Assembly: GCA_050184415.1 (NCBI GenBank)
Contig: JBFXAJ010000003.1
Span: 124,001 to 188,000, forward strand
Source of the DNA: JADLGL01 sp050184415
GTDB lineage: Bacteria > Pseudomonadota > Alphaproteobacteria > Rhizobiales > Kaistiaceae
Direction: 5' to 3'
DNA length: 64,000 nucleotides
The translations under genes were made by a program, and so were the position numbers. Positions 17,241 to 24,690 of this stretch are shown in pieces; position 1 is the stretch's first letter; every line of letters starts with the position of its first letter. Below the pieces are notes generated by a model. The model was not told where the DNA came from, made no database searches, and was given only the letters and a program-made list of their open reading frames with translations.

Positions 17241-18704
17241 ATGAACAGACGGGATTTCCTGAAGACCGGCGTCGCGGCGTCGGGTCTCACATTCACCGGG
17301 CTCGGCGTGCCGATCCTGCGGTCGCAGGCGCAGACGCCGGAGGCGATGGGAGCCGCCGACGCCTTCGAGACGGTGTCGGAGGTGGTGACCTCCGAGATGG
17401 AGCGCCTCGGCGTACCCGGCGCCGCGCTCGGCGTCCTCAAGGACGGTGTGTTCCAGCTCCGCGGCTTCGGCGTCACCAGCATCGAGGATCCGCAGCCGGT
17501 CGACGAGAACACGATCTTCCAGCTCGCGTCGCTGTCGAAGACCGTGACGGCGACCGCGGTGATGAGCCTTGTCGAGCAGGGCCTCCTCGACCTCGATGCA
17601 CCGGTGCTCCAGTACCTCCCGGACTGGCATGTCGGCGACGCGATGTCGACGGAAGAGCTCCTCGTCCGCCATCTCGTCACCCATTCCACCGGCCTCAACG
17701 GCTCCGCGCCGACCGAAGACCTCGGCGTCGACACGCTGGCGCGCTTTGCGGCGGCGATGGACCGCCTCGTCCGCATCGCGCCGCCGGGCCAGGTCTGGAG
17801 CTACCTCAACCCGGGCTTCGCCCTCGCCGGCCGGCTGGTCGAGGTCGCGACCGGCACGGACGTCCACACCGCCTACCGCGACCTCGTGTTCGATCCTCTC
17901 GGCCTCGAACGGTCGTCAACGCGGCTCGACCTGATCGCGACCCACAAGCTCGCCATTGGCCACGAGCCCGGCGAGAACGGAGCGACGCGCGCGCGCGCGA
18001 ATGTCATCCGGCCGTTCTCGATGGGATCGAGCATCCCTGCCGGCGGCGTGTGCATGAGCATCGAGAATCTGATGCGCTATGCGGCATTCCACCTGAACGA
18101 GGGAGAGCCGGGGCAGGCGACCGTGCTGACGCCCGAGACCCGCGAGCTGATGCGGCAGCCCCAGCTCGTGAAGACGCCGGTCGAGGACGCCATGGCGATC
18201 GGCTGGCATCTCCGCACCGTCGGCGGCGTGATGACGGCCGCCCATGGCGGCACCGCCGGGGCCGGCCACCGGCTGCTCCTCGAACTCGTGCCGGAGCGCC
18301 GCCTCGCCTTCGCGATCCTGACGAACCACACCGATGGCTGGCGCCTCAACCAGGCGGTTGAGCACGCGCTGCTCGCCGCCTATGAGGGCCTTGCGCTGGT
18401 GCCGAACCAGCCCGTCACCTATCGCGGCATCAACGAGGACTTCTCGCTCCACGCTTCGCCGCTCCCGGAGCAGCCGGACCCGGCGGAGTATGTCGGCAAC
18501 TACAATCGCGGCACGTCGAGCCCGCTCGAGGTGACGGTGGCCGACGGCCAGATCATGCTCGGCAACGCGCAGCTCTATTTCTACGGTCCGGACATGGCCT
18601 ATCAGAGCGGCAGCGGCACGCCGTGCGAGTTCATCCGCGACGAGGCCGGCATCGTCACCTGGATCCGCTCCAACGGCCAGGGTTTCGGCCGCAAAGCGAC
18701 GTAG
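17241..18704 (+). CDS. Tat-exported serine beta-lactamase-family hydrolase
   Basis: A 487-residue class C beta-lactamase/esterase-type protein (PF00144). The twin-arginine signal MNRRDFLKTG ends near residue 30. Catalytic motifs are SLSK (S97, K100), YLN (Y188-N190) and HGG in the C-terminal part of the domain. A C-terminal beta domain of about 100 residues follows. Members act as esterases, peptidases or transpeptidase-like hydrolases; the substrate cannot be inferred. ATG 17241 is preferred over an earlier in-frame start because it begins the signal directly and follows GGAAGGA. Confidence 0.82.
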   Translation: MNRRDFLKTGVAASGLTFTGLGVPILRSQAQTPEAMGAADAFETVSEVVTSEMERLGVPGAALGVLKDGVFQLRGFGVTSIEDPQPVDENTIFQLASLSKTVTATAVMSLVEQGLLDLDAPVLQYLPDWHVGDAMSTEELLVRHLVTHSTGLNGSAPTEDLGVDTLARFAAAMDRLVRIAPPGQVWSYLNPGFALAGRLVEVATGTDVHTAYRDLVFDPLGLERSSTRLDLIATHKLAIGHEPGENGATRARANVIRPFSMGSSIPAGGVCMSIENLMRYAAFHLNEGEPGQATVLTPETRELMRQPQLVKTPVEDAMAIGWHLRTVGGVMTAAHGGTAGAGHRLLLELVPERRLAFAILTNHTDGWRLNQAVEHALLAAYEGLALVPNQPVTYRGINEDFSLHASPLPEQPDPAEYVGNYNRGTSSPLEVTVADGQIMLGNAQLYFYGPDMAYQSGSGTPCEFIRDEAGIVTWIRSNGQGFGRKAT

Positions 18705-18731
18705 GCGCGGGGGAGGCCGGCGACCCGATGG

Positions 18732-19823
18732 TCACTGGCCTCCGGCCCGCGGCAGCGTCGCGAAGTACGCGGCAGCGGCGGCGATGTCCGCGTCGGACAG
18801 GCCGCCGGCGATCGCGTTCATCACGTCGGACGGGCGCACGCCGTCGCGGAACAGCATGAGCTGGCGCGCGAGATAGTCCTCACCCTGGCCATTGAGGAGC
18901 GGGGCGGCGACGTCCGGGTTGAGATGGCACGAGGCGCAGCGCGGGACGGCGCGGTCGGGAATCCCGGCGCCAGCGAGCGCACGTCCCGTTTCGAGAAGGC
19001 CGGCCGACACTTCCGGCGACAAAGACGGCCGGGCGGGGATCGCGCCATAGTAGGCGGCAAGAGCGGCGCGCTCCGCGGCGTCGAGCGGCGCGACCGCCGC
19101 CTGCATGAAGCCGCTCGGCCGCCGCCCGGTCGCGAACGCCTCGAGTTGCCGCGCGATGTAGTCGGCCGAGAGGCCGTCGAGGCGAGGGAATGCGCCGGCC
19201 GGATCGCCGGCGCCATCGACGCCGTGGCAGCGGGCGCAGGCGGCGACGTCGGCGTCGGCCGGGCCGTGCCCGATCAGCGTCAGCGGATCAGCGTCAGCGT
19301 CAATGGCCACGGTCGGGCCGGGCGCGGCCAGCGTCGCGTATTCCTCGTCCGTCATCTCGGGCAGGAGGCGGACGAAGGCCGTGACGTCCCAAACTTCGTC
19401 GTCGCGGCCGTCCGCGGGCCAGCCCGGCATGCCGGTGTATTTCAGCCCGTGGCGGATGATCCAGAAGACCTCGTTGTCGTTGAAGCGCCCCACCTTGGCG
19501 CCGAGGTCGGGCGGCTCGGGCAGCATTGCCGCGGCGAGCGGCGAGGGCGGACTGCCCGGTGCGCCGTGGCACGAGGCGCAATTGCCCTCGAAATGGCGAA
19601 GGCCGCGCATGATCATCGCGGGGTCGGTCAGACGGGGTGGTTCGCTCTCGGGGGCATGTGCGGCCACGGATCGCCGCATCCCGAAGTCGAGCAGCGCCTC
19701 CATGACGGGGCTGTGCGGGGCGCTGGCCGCGACGTTGTAGAAGCCGCCATAGATGAAGATGCCGGCACCGATCAGGAGGAGCAGGACTCCCCCGGTCACG
19801 ACCAGCACCACGCGTTTCCACAA
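18732..19823 (-). CDS. Tri-haem cytochrome c, membrane-anchored
   Basis: A protein of about 363 residues with an N-terminal membrane anchor (VVLVVTGGVLLLLIGAG) and three CxxCH haem sites: CASCH, CARCH and CASCH. Each lies in its own class I cytochrome c domain, followed by GMPGW-like or FMQAAV-like methionine ligands. It probably passes electrons to the terminal oxidase encoded divergently. The start is taken as TTG 19823, with GGAGGG 7 bases upstream, because the frame runs on into the oxidase promoter and no ATG fits; a GTG a few codons later is possible. The haem count suggests fusion of a mono-haem and a di-haem (cytochrome c4-like) unit. Confidence 0.75.
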   Translation of the reverse strand: MWKRVVLVVTGGVLLLLIGAGIFIYGGFYNVAASAPHSPVMEALLDFGMRRSVAAHAPESEPPRLTDPAMIMRGLRHFEGNCASCHGAPGSPPSPLAAAMLPEPPDLGAKVGRFNDNEVFWIIRHGLKYTGMPGWPADGRDDEVWDVTAFVRLLPEMTDEEYATLAAPGPTVAIDADADPLTLIGHGPADADVAACARCHGVDGAGDPAGAFPRLDGLSADYIARQLEAFATGRRPSGFMQAAVAPLDAAERAALAAYYGAIPARPSLSPEVSAGLLETGRALAGAGIPDRAVPRCASCHLNPDVAAPLLNGQGEDYLARQLMLFRDGVRPSDVMNAIAGGLSDADIAAAAAYFATLPRAGGQ

Positions 19824-19867
19824 GGACCGACCCTCCGGCGTCTCCTGAGGAAACCGGCGTCCTCCTC

Positions 19868-19890
19868 CTCGGTTCCCCGCGGGAACCGAG
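19868..19890. promoter_or_regulatory. Perfect palindrome in the cytochrome c / oxidase divergent promoter
   Basis: The 23-base inverted repeat has 10-base arms (CTCGGTTCCC and GGGAACCGAG) around CGC. It sits midway between the starts of two divergent respiratory units. It could be an operator for a dimeric regulator or a hairpin in one of the leaders. No matching regulator was recognised. Confidence 0.5.
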
Positions 19891-19938
19891 ACCGCGCCCG
19901 GGCATTTGCCTTTTCTGGGGCTGCTTGCGGGGCGGCGC

Positions 19939-20949
19939 ATGAAAAGGATGGCCAGGGACGAACGGCAGGGCGGCCGACGCGGGGGGCATCGGGCGCTCGG
20001 CGTTGCGCTCGCCGGTCCGCTCACGGCCTGCAACGGACCGCAATCCATCCTCGATCCGGCGGGACCCGCCGCCGGCGCCGTCAACGGCCTCGGCTGGGTC
20101 ATGACCGGGGCCGCCATCGTCATCGCTGCGCTCGTCGTCGTCGCGACGGCAATCGCCCTCGGCCGTCGGGGCGGCACGCTCGGCTCGGTCCGCACCGTCA
20201 TCGCCGGCGGCATCGTGCTGCCGGCCGTCCTCCTCCCCGTCCTCCTGATCGCCGGCCTTCTCGTCGCGCGCGGTTCCGGTGCGACCGGGACCGAGCCGGT
20301 GACGATCCGCGTCACGGGCGAGCAGTTCTGGTGGCGCGTGGACTATCTCGACGCGGCCGGCGACGTCGCGCTGACGACGGCCAACGAAATCCGCGTCCCG
20401 GTCGGCGTCCCGGTGCGCCTCATCCTCGAAAGCGCGGACGTCATCCATTCGTTCTGGGTTCCCGCGCTCGGCGGCAAGCTCGACATGATTCCCGGCCGCA
20501 GCAACGCAATGGCAATCGAGGCCGATCGCGCCGGAGTCTTTCGCGGCCAGTGCGCGGAGTTCTGCGGTGACCAGCACGCCAGGATGGCGTTCATCGTCAT
20601 CGCCGAGGAACCCGAAACCTTCGGCGCCTGGCTGGCGGCGGAAGCCGCGCCCGCTGTCGCTGCCGAAGCGGCCCCTGCCGCAGGCGCCGCCGCCTTCGTC
20701 GCGGCAGGCTGCGGCGCGTGCCACACCGTCCGCGGCACCGGCGCCGCCGGCACGATCGGCCCCGACCTCACGCATATCGGTAGCCGGCAAACCATTGCCG
20801 CCGGGACGCTGCCCAACGACCTCGACTCCCGCGTGCTGTGGATCGCGGGCGCCCAGCGCATCAAGCCCGGCAGCCGCATGCCATCCTTCGCCGAGCTGCC
20901 AGAGGCGGACCTTCGGGCGATCGCAACCTATCTCGGGACGCTGCGATGA
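19939..20949 (+). CDS. coxB: Cytochrome c oxidase subunit II fused to cytochrome c
   Basis: A protein of about 336 residues that carries the CuA electron-entry site of an aa3-type oxidase. The N-terminus has a lipobox-like LTAC followed by the subunit II opening QSILDPAGP, then two membrane helices. The CuA domain shows the HSFWVPALGGK strand and the ligand set CAEFCGDQHARM. A C-terminal mono-haem domain has CGACH and RMPSF (Met ligand), making this a caa3-like subunit II. ATG 19939 or 19948 is the likely start; the frame is open further upstream. It overlaps ctaD-ctaE by ATGA. Confidence 0.88.
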   Translation: MKRMARDERQGGRRGGHRALGVALAGPLTACNGPQSILDPAGPAAGAVNGLGWVMTGAAIVIAALVVVATAIALGRRGGTLGSVRTVIAGGIVLPAVLLPVLLIAGLLVARGSGATGTEPVTIRVTGEQFWWRVDYLDAAGDVALTTANEIRVPVGVPVRLILESADVIHSFWVPALGGKLDMIPGRSNAMAIEADRAGVFRGQCAEFCGDQHARMAFIVIAEEPETFGAWLAAEAAPAVAAEAAPAAGAAAFVAAGCGACHTVRGTGAAGTIGPDLTHIGSRQTIAAGTLPNDLDSRVLWIAGAQRIKPGSRMPSFAELPEADLRAIATYLGTLR

Positions 20950-23471
20950 GCCCGACCGAACTCCCGAACCCCACGCCGCGGCCGCCGGAGGAACTCGCGG
21001 AGCTGGAACGCGTGTGGCGCGTGCCGCGCGGCTGGCGGGCGCTCTCGGCCGTCAACAACCAGTCGATCGGCCTCTACTACATCGCCACCGCCGTGTTCTT
21101 CTTCCTGTTCGCCGGCGTCCTCGCCCTGATGATGCGGGCGCAACTCGCCGTGCCCGACAACGCGCTGGTCGACCACGACCTCTTCAACCAGCTCTTCACC
21201 ATGCACGGCACGGTGATGATGTTCCTGTTCGCGGTGCCAGCGGTCGAGGCGGTCGCGGTGCTGCTCCTGCCGAGCATGCTGGGGGCACGCGACCTCCCGT
21301 TCCCGCGCCTGTCGGCCTACGCCTTCTGGGCCTACGCCATCGGCGGCACGGTCTTCCTGCTCAGCCTGTTCTTCGATCTCGCGCCGCGCGGCGGCTGGTT
21401 CATGTACCCGCCGCTGTCGAGCACCGAATTCACGCCCGACATCTCGGCCGATTTCTGGCTACTCGGCATCGGTTTCATCGAAATCTCGGCGATCGCCGGC
21501 GCGATCGAGCTCATCGTCGGCATCCTCAAGACGCGGGCGCCGGGCATGACACTGGCGCGGATGCCGATCTTCGGCTGGGCGGTCCTCGTGTTCGCCGCGA
21601 TGATCCTCTTCGCCTTCCCGGCGATGATCGCGGGGACGACGCTCCTCGAGCTCGAGCGGGCGTTCGACCTGCCGTTCTTCATCGCCGAACGCGGCGGCGA
21701 TCCGCTGTTGTGGCAGCACCTGTTCTGGTTCTTCGGCCATCCCGAGGTCTACATCATCTTCCTGCCCGCAGCCGGCATGGTGTCGATGATCGTGCCGGCG
21801 ATGGCGGGCGTGCCGCTCATCGGCTACCGCCTCGTCGTCCTTGCCCTGATCGGGACCGGATTCCTCAGCTTCGGTCTGTGGGTCCACCACATGTTCACGA
21901 CCGGCCTGCCGCAGATCTCGATGAGCTTCTTCTCGGCCGCCGGCATGGCCGTGGCGATCCCGAGCGGCATCCAGATCTTCGCCTGGATCGCGACCTTCGC
22001 GAGCGGCCGCACGAAGATCACCGCGCCGGCGCTGTTCGTCCTCGCGATGCTGGTCGTCTTCACCGTCGGCGGCCTCTCCGGCGTCATGGTGGCGATGGTG
22101 CCGTACGACCAGCAGGTCCACGACACCTATTTCATCGTCGCCCACCTCCACTACGTGCTCATCGGCGGGATGGTCTTCCCGCTCTTCGCGGCGATCTACT
22201 ACTGGGTGCCGAGCATCGCCCGGCGGCCGCTGTCCGAGCGGATCGGGAAGACGGTCGCGATCCTCCTCTTCGTCGGCGTCAACCTCACCTTCTTCCCGAT
22301 GCATATCGCCGGCCTCATCGGCATGCCGCGGCGGGTCTACACCTATCCCGAGGAGATGGGCTGGGGCGGGCTCGCGCTGACATCGACGGCCGGTGCGGCG
22401 GTGATCGCCATTGCCGTCGTCCTGTTCCTCATCGACCTGATCCGGAACTGCCGGCCCAGACTCGACCATTCGGCCGGCAACGTCTGGAATGCGGGCACGC
22501 TCGAATGGCTGCCGCAACAGGTCTACCAGTTCCGCTCGATCCCGATCGTGACCAGCCGCGAGCCGCTCTGGGACCAGCCGAACCTCGCCGAGGATGTGGC
22601 CGCCGGGCGCTACTATCTCCCGGGCACCGTCACCGGCCGCCGCGAGACTCTCGTCACGACGCCGATCGATGCGCGGCCGGACTACATCCTGACCCTGCCC
22701 GGCGCGGGCTGGCCACCCTTCGTGGCGGCGCTGTTCACCGCGGCCGCCTTCATGCTGCTGACCGTGAAGGCCACAGTCGTCGCCATCATCTGCGGCGTGG
22801 TCGCAGTCGCCGCGATCCTGGTGTGGATGTGGGGCGCCGACCTGGGGCCGATGAGTCCGAAGCCGATCGGCGGCGGCATCACGCTGCCGGTCAACCCGAC
22901 CGGACGGTCGTCGCATGCCCGGATGGCGACGCTGGGGCTGATCGTCGTCGCCGCGACGCTCTTCGGCTGCTTCCTGTTCGCCTATTTCTTCCTGTGGACG
23001 GTCGGGGAAACCTGGCCGCCCGAGGGGGCGCCGCGGGTCGGCAATGGTGGTGCGGTGGCTGCAGCGCTGCTCCTTGTCGTCGCGAGCGGGGTGATGTTGG
23101 CCGCGCGCGAACTGCTGCGCGTCGCCGGTCCGGGGTTTGTCTTCACCTTCCTCCTCGGCGCGGCGGGCACGGCTCTTGTCGCCGCGTCGCTGGCCGACCT
23201 GGGATCGTTCCTGTCGGCGGGACTGGACGGCACACGCTCCGGCTACGAAGCGACGGTGCTGATCCTTGTCGGCTATCAGGCGTTCCTCGCGGCGACGATC
23301 GCCCTCATGCTCGGCTTCCTCGTCGCCCGCGCGGCACGCAGCAAGCTCACGGCTGCGCGTCGGCTAAGCTTCGAAGTCGTCGAGCGGCTTCTCCACTACG
23401 CGGCGATCCAGGGGCTGGCGACGCTCGCGGTGTGCCACCTCTTCCCGATGATTGCCGGAGCGAGCCCATGA
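20946..23471 (+). CDS. ctaD: Cytochrome c oxidase subunit I-III fusion
   Basis: An 841-residue polytopic protein in which subunit I (catalytic haem a/a3-CuB) is fused to subunit III. Subunit I spans about 1-560, with HGTVMMFLF (haem a ligand), GHPEVY at about 263-268 (proton-channel Glu, CuB His and the cross-linked Tyr), the CuB His pair in WVHHMFTTGLP at about 312 and AHLHYVL at about 398. The last third contains subunit III helices (FLFAYFFLWTVGETWPP and GYQAFLAATIALML). The ATG overlaps coxB, and the gene overlaps the following small gene, so the operon is translationally coupled. It reduces O2 and pumps protons. Confidence 0.92.
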   Translation: MSPTELPNPTPRPPEELAELERVWRVPRGWRALSAVNNQSIGLYYIATAVFFFLFAGVLALMMRAQLAVPDNALVDHDLFNQLFTMHGTVMMFLFAVPAVEAVAVLLLPSMLGARDLPFPRLSAYAFWAYAIGGTVFLLSLFFDLAPRGGWFMYPPLSSTEFTPDISADFWLLGIGFIEISAIAGAIELIVGILKTRAPGMTLARMPIFGWAVLVFAAMILFAFPAMIAGTTLLELERAFDLPFFIAERGGDPLLWQHLFWFFGHPEVYIIFLPAAGMVSMIVPAMAGVPLIGYRLVVLALIGTGFLSFGLWVHHMFTTGLPQISMSFFSAAGMAVAIPSGIQIFAWIATFASGRTKITAPALFVLAMLVVFTVGGLSGVMVAMVPYDQQVHDTYFIVAHLHYVLIGGMVFPLFAAIYYWVPSIARRPLSERIGKTVAILLFVGVNLTFFPMHIAGLIGMPRRVYTYPEEMGWGGLALTSTAGAAVIAIAVVLFLIDLIRNCRPRLDHSAGNVWNAGTLEWLPQQVYQFRSIPIVTSREPLWDQPNLAEDVAAGRYYLPGTVTGRRETLVTTPIDARPDYILTLPGAGWPPFVAALFTAAAFMLLTVKATVVAIICGVVAVAAILVWMWGADLGPMSPKPIGGGITLPVNPTGRSSHARMATLGLIVVAATLFGCFLFAYFFLWTVGETWPPEGAPRVGNGGAVAAALLLVVASGVMLAARELLRVAGPGFVFTFLLGAAGTALVAASLADLGSFLSAGLDGTRSGYEATVLILVGYQAFLAATIALMLGFLVARAARSKLTAARRLSFEVVERLLHYAAIQGLATLAVCHLFPMIAGASP

Positions 23472-23791
23472 TGGTGCGTGCCGCGCTTCCGGTGGCGGGC
23501 CTCGCGATCTGGGCCGCGCGGTTCGTCGCGGTCTACGCGGTCACCGCCGTCGCCTGCGCGAAGGGCTGGGACACCGCGATCGTCACCGCGGCCATCCTCT
23601 CGACCGCCGCGCTCGGGCTCGCGCTCAACGTGATGATCGTCGCGGCCGGGCTGCGGCTGGCGCGAGCGTCCGAGGCGGGAGCCGCGCCGGCTCTCGGCGC
23701 CGTGGGCGCCGGCATCGCCGCACTGTCGTCCTTGGCCATCGTCCTCGAGACGCTTCCCGCGCTCATCGTGCCGGTCTGCGCCGTCCCATGA
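23468..23791 (+). CDS. Small three-helix membrane protein of the oxidase operon
   Basis: A 107-residue hydrophobic protein with three predicted membrane segments (residues about 4-25, 34-58 and 75-98). It starts ATG ATG, overlapping the ctaD stop, and itself overlaps ctaG by ATGA. Similar short proteins sit at this position in caa3-type operons and may be accessory oxidase subunits or assembly factors. I recognise no named domain. Confidence 0.7.
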   Translation: MMVRAALPVAGLAIWAARFVAVYAVTAVACAKGWDTAIVTAAILSTAALGLALNVMIVAAGLRLARASEAGAAPALGAVGAGIAALSSLAIVLETLPALIVPVCAVP

Positions 23792-24690
23792 GACGCGTCG
23801 TCCTCCTCGTTCTCCTGGCCGCCGGCGTCGCGACGCCGGCACTGGGCCATGGCGAGTACAGCCCCCTCGCGCCGGGCGACGTCCTCCGCGCATGGCGTCC
23901 GGACATCGCGCTGACCCTCCTGCTGCTCGCGGCGGCCCAGGGCTACGCCATCGCCCGCGCCCGCCTGCACCGGCGCCTCGGCCGCACCGTCATCCCGCTC
24001 CGGTGGGCCGCCGCGACCTGGGCGGGCTTCGGCGTTCTGTGGATCGCGCTCGTCTCGCCGCTCGAGGCGGTGACCGGGACCCTCCTGACCGCGCACATGA
24101 TCCAGCACGTCATCCTGATCGCTGCCGCGCCGCCGCTTCTGCTGGTCGGCCGTCCCGGGGTCGCGATTGGCGCGCTCCTGCCGGCGCCGGTCTGGCGAGC
24201 GTTCGCCCGTCTCGGCCTTGCGCGGCTGGGCGCGGCGGTCGGGCGCCCGGTTCCGGCGGCGCTTCTCCACGGCGCGGCGATGTGGGTGTGGCACGCGCCC
24301 CCGCTCTTCGATGCCGCCATGACCAGCGAGCCGCTGCACCAGCTCGAGCACGCATGCTTCTTCCTGACGGCGCTTCTGTTCTGGTCGGCGGTCTTCCGTG
24401 CCGCGCGCTCGCCGTCGCGGCGGATCGAGGGCGCGGCAGCGATCGTCGTGACGCTGATCCAGGGCGGGCTTCTCGGCGCGTTGCTGACGCTGGCCGGCCG
24501 GCCGCTCTATGGCCATAGCGACGCGGCGCTGGCGTGGGGGCTGACCCCGCTCGCCGACCAGCAGCTCGCCGGCCTGGTGATGTGGGTGCCGGCAGGCGCG
24601 GTCTATCTCCTGGCCGGCATGGTGATCGCGATGCGATTCATCGGCAGCGGGCCCGAGCCTAGTCGGGCCGAGGCAGCGCATAGGCGATGA
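23788..24690 (+). CDS. ctaG: Cytochrome c oxidase assembly protein, caa3-type CtaG
   Basis: A 300-residue polytopic membrane protein of the caa3_CtaG family (PF09678), thought to assist copper or haem insertion into the oxidase. It has a signal or first helix with LGHGEYSP, and conserved His-containing segments: TAHMIQHVILIAAAPPLLL, WVWHAPPLFDAAM and LHQLEHACFFLTALLFW. It is the last gene of the operon. Its 3' end overlaps the convergent PQQ dehydrogenase gene by 32 bases. Confidence 0.88.
   Translation: MRRVVLLVLLAAGVATPALGHGEYSPLAPGDVLRAWRPDIALTLLLLAAAQGYAIARARLHRRLGRTVIPLRWAAATWAGFGVLWIALVSPLEAVTGTLLTAHMIQHVILIAAAPPLLLVGRPGVAIGALLPAPVWRAFARLGLARLGAAVGRPVPAALLHGAAMWVWHAPPLFDAAMTSEPLHQLEHACFFLTALLFWSAVFRAARSPSRRIEGAAAIVVTLIQGGLLGALLTLAGRPLYGHSDAALAWGLTPLADQQLAGLVMWVPAGAVYLLAGMVIAMRFIGSGPEPSRAEAAHRR

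Noticed and set aside
20567..23467. Very long alternative plus-strand frame through the oxidase genes
   Set aside because: Only its last 107 codons (23468-23791) form a real gene; the rest is an out-of-frame reading of coxB and ctaD.
24659..24690. 32-base convergent overlap of ctaG and the PQQ dehydrogenase as a sign of misannotation
   Set aside because: Both C-termini fit their families in length; convergent overlaps of this size are ordinary in compact GC-rich genomes.
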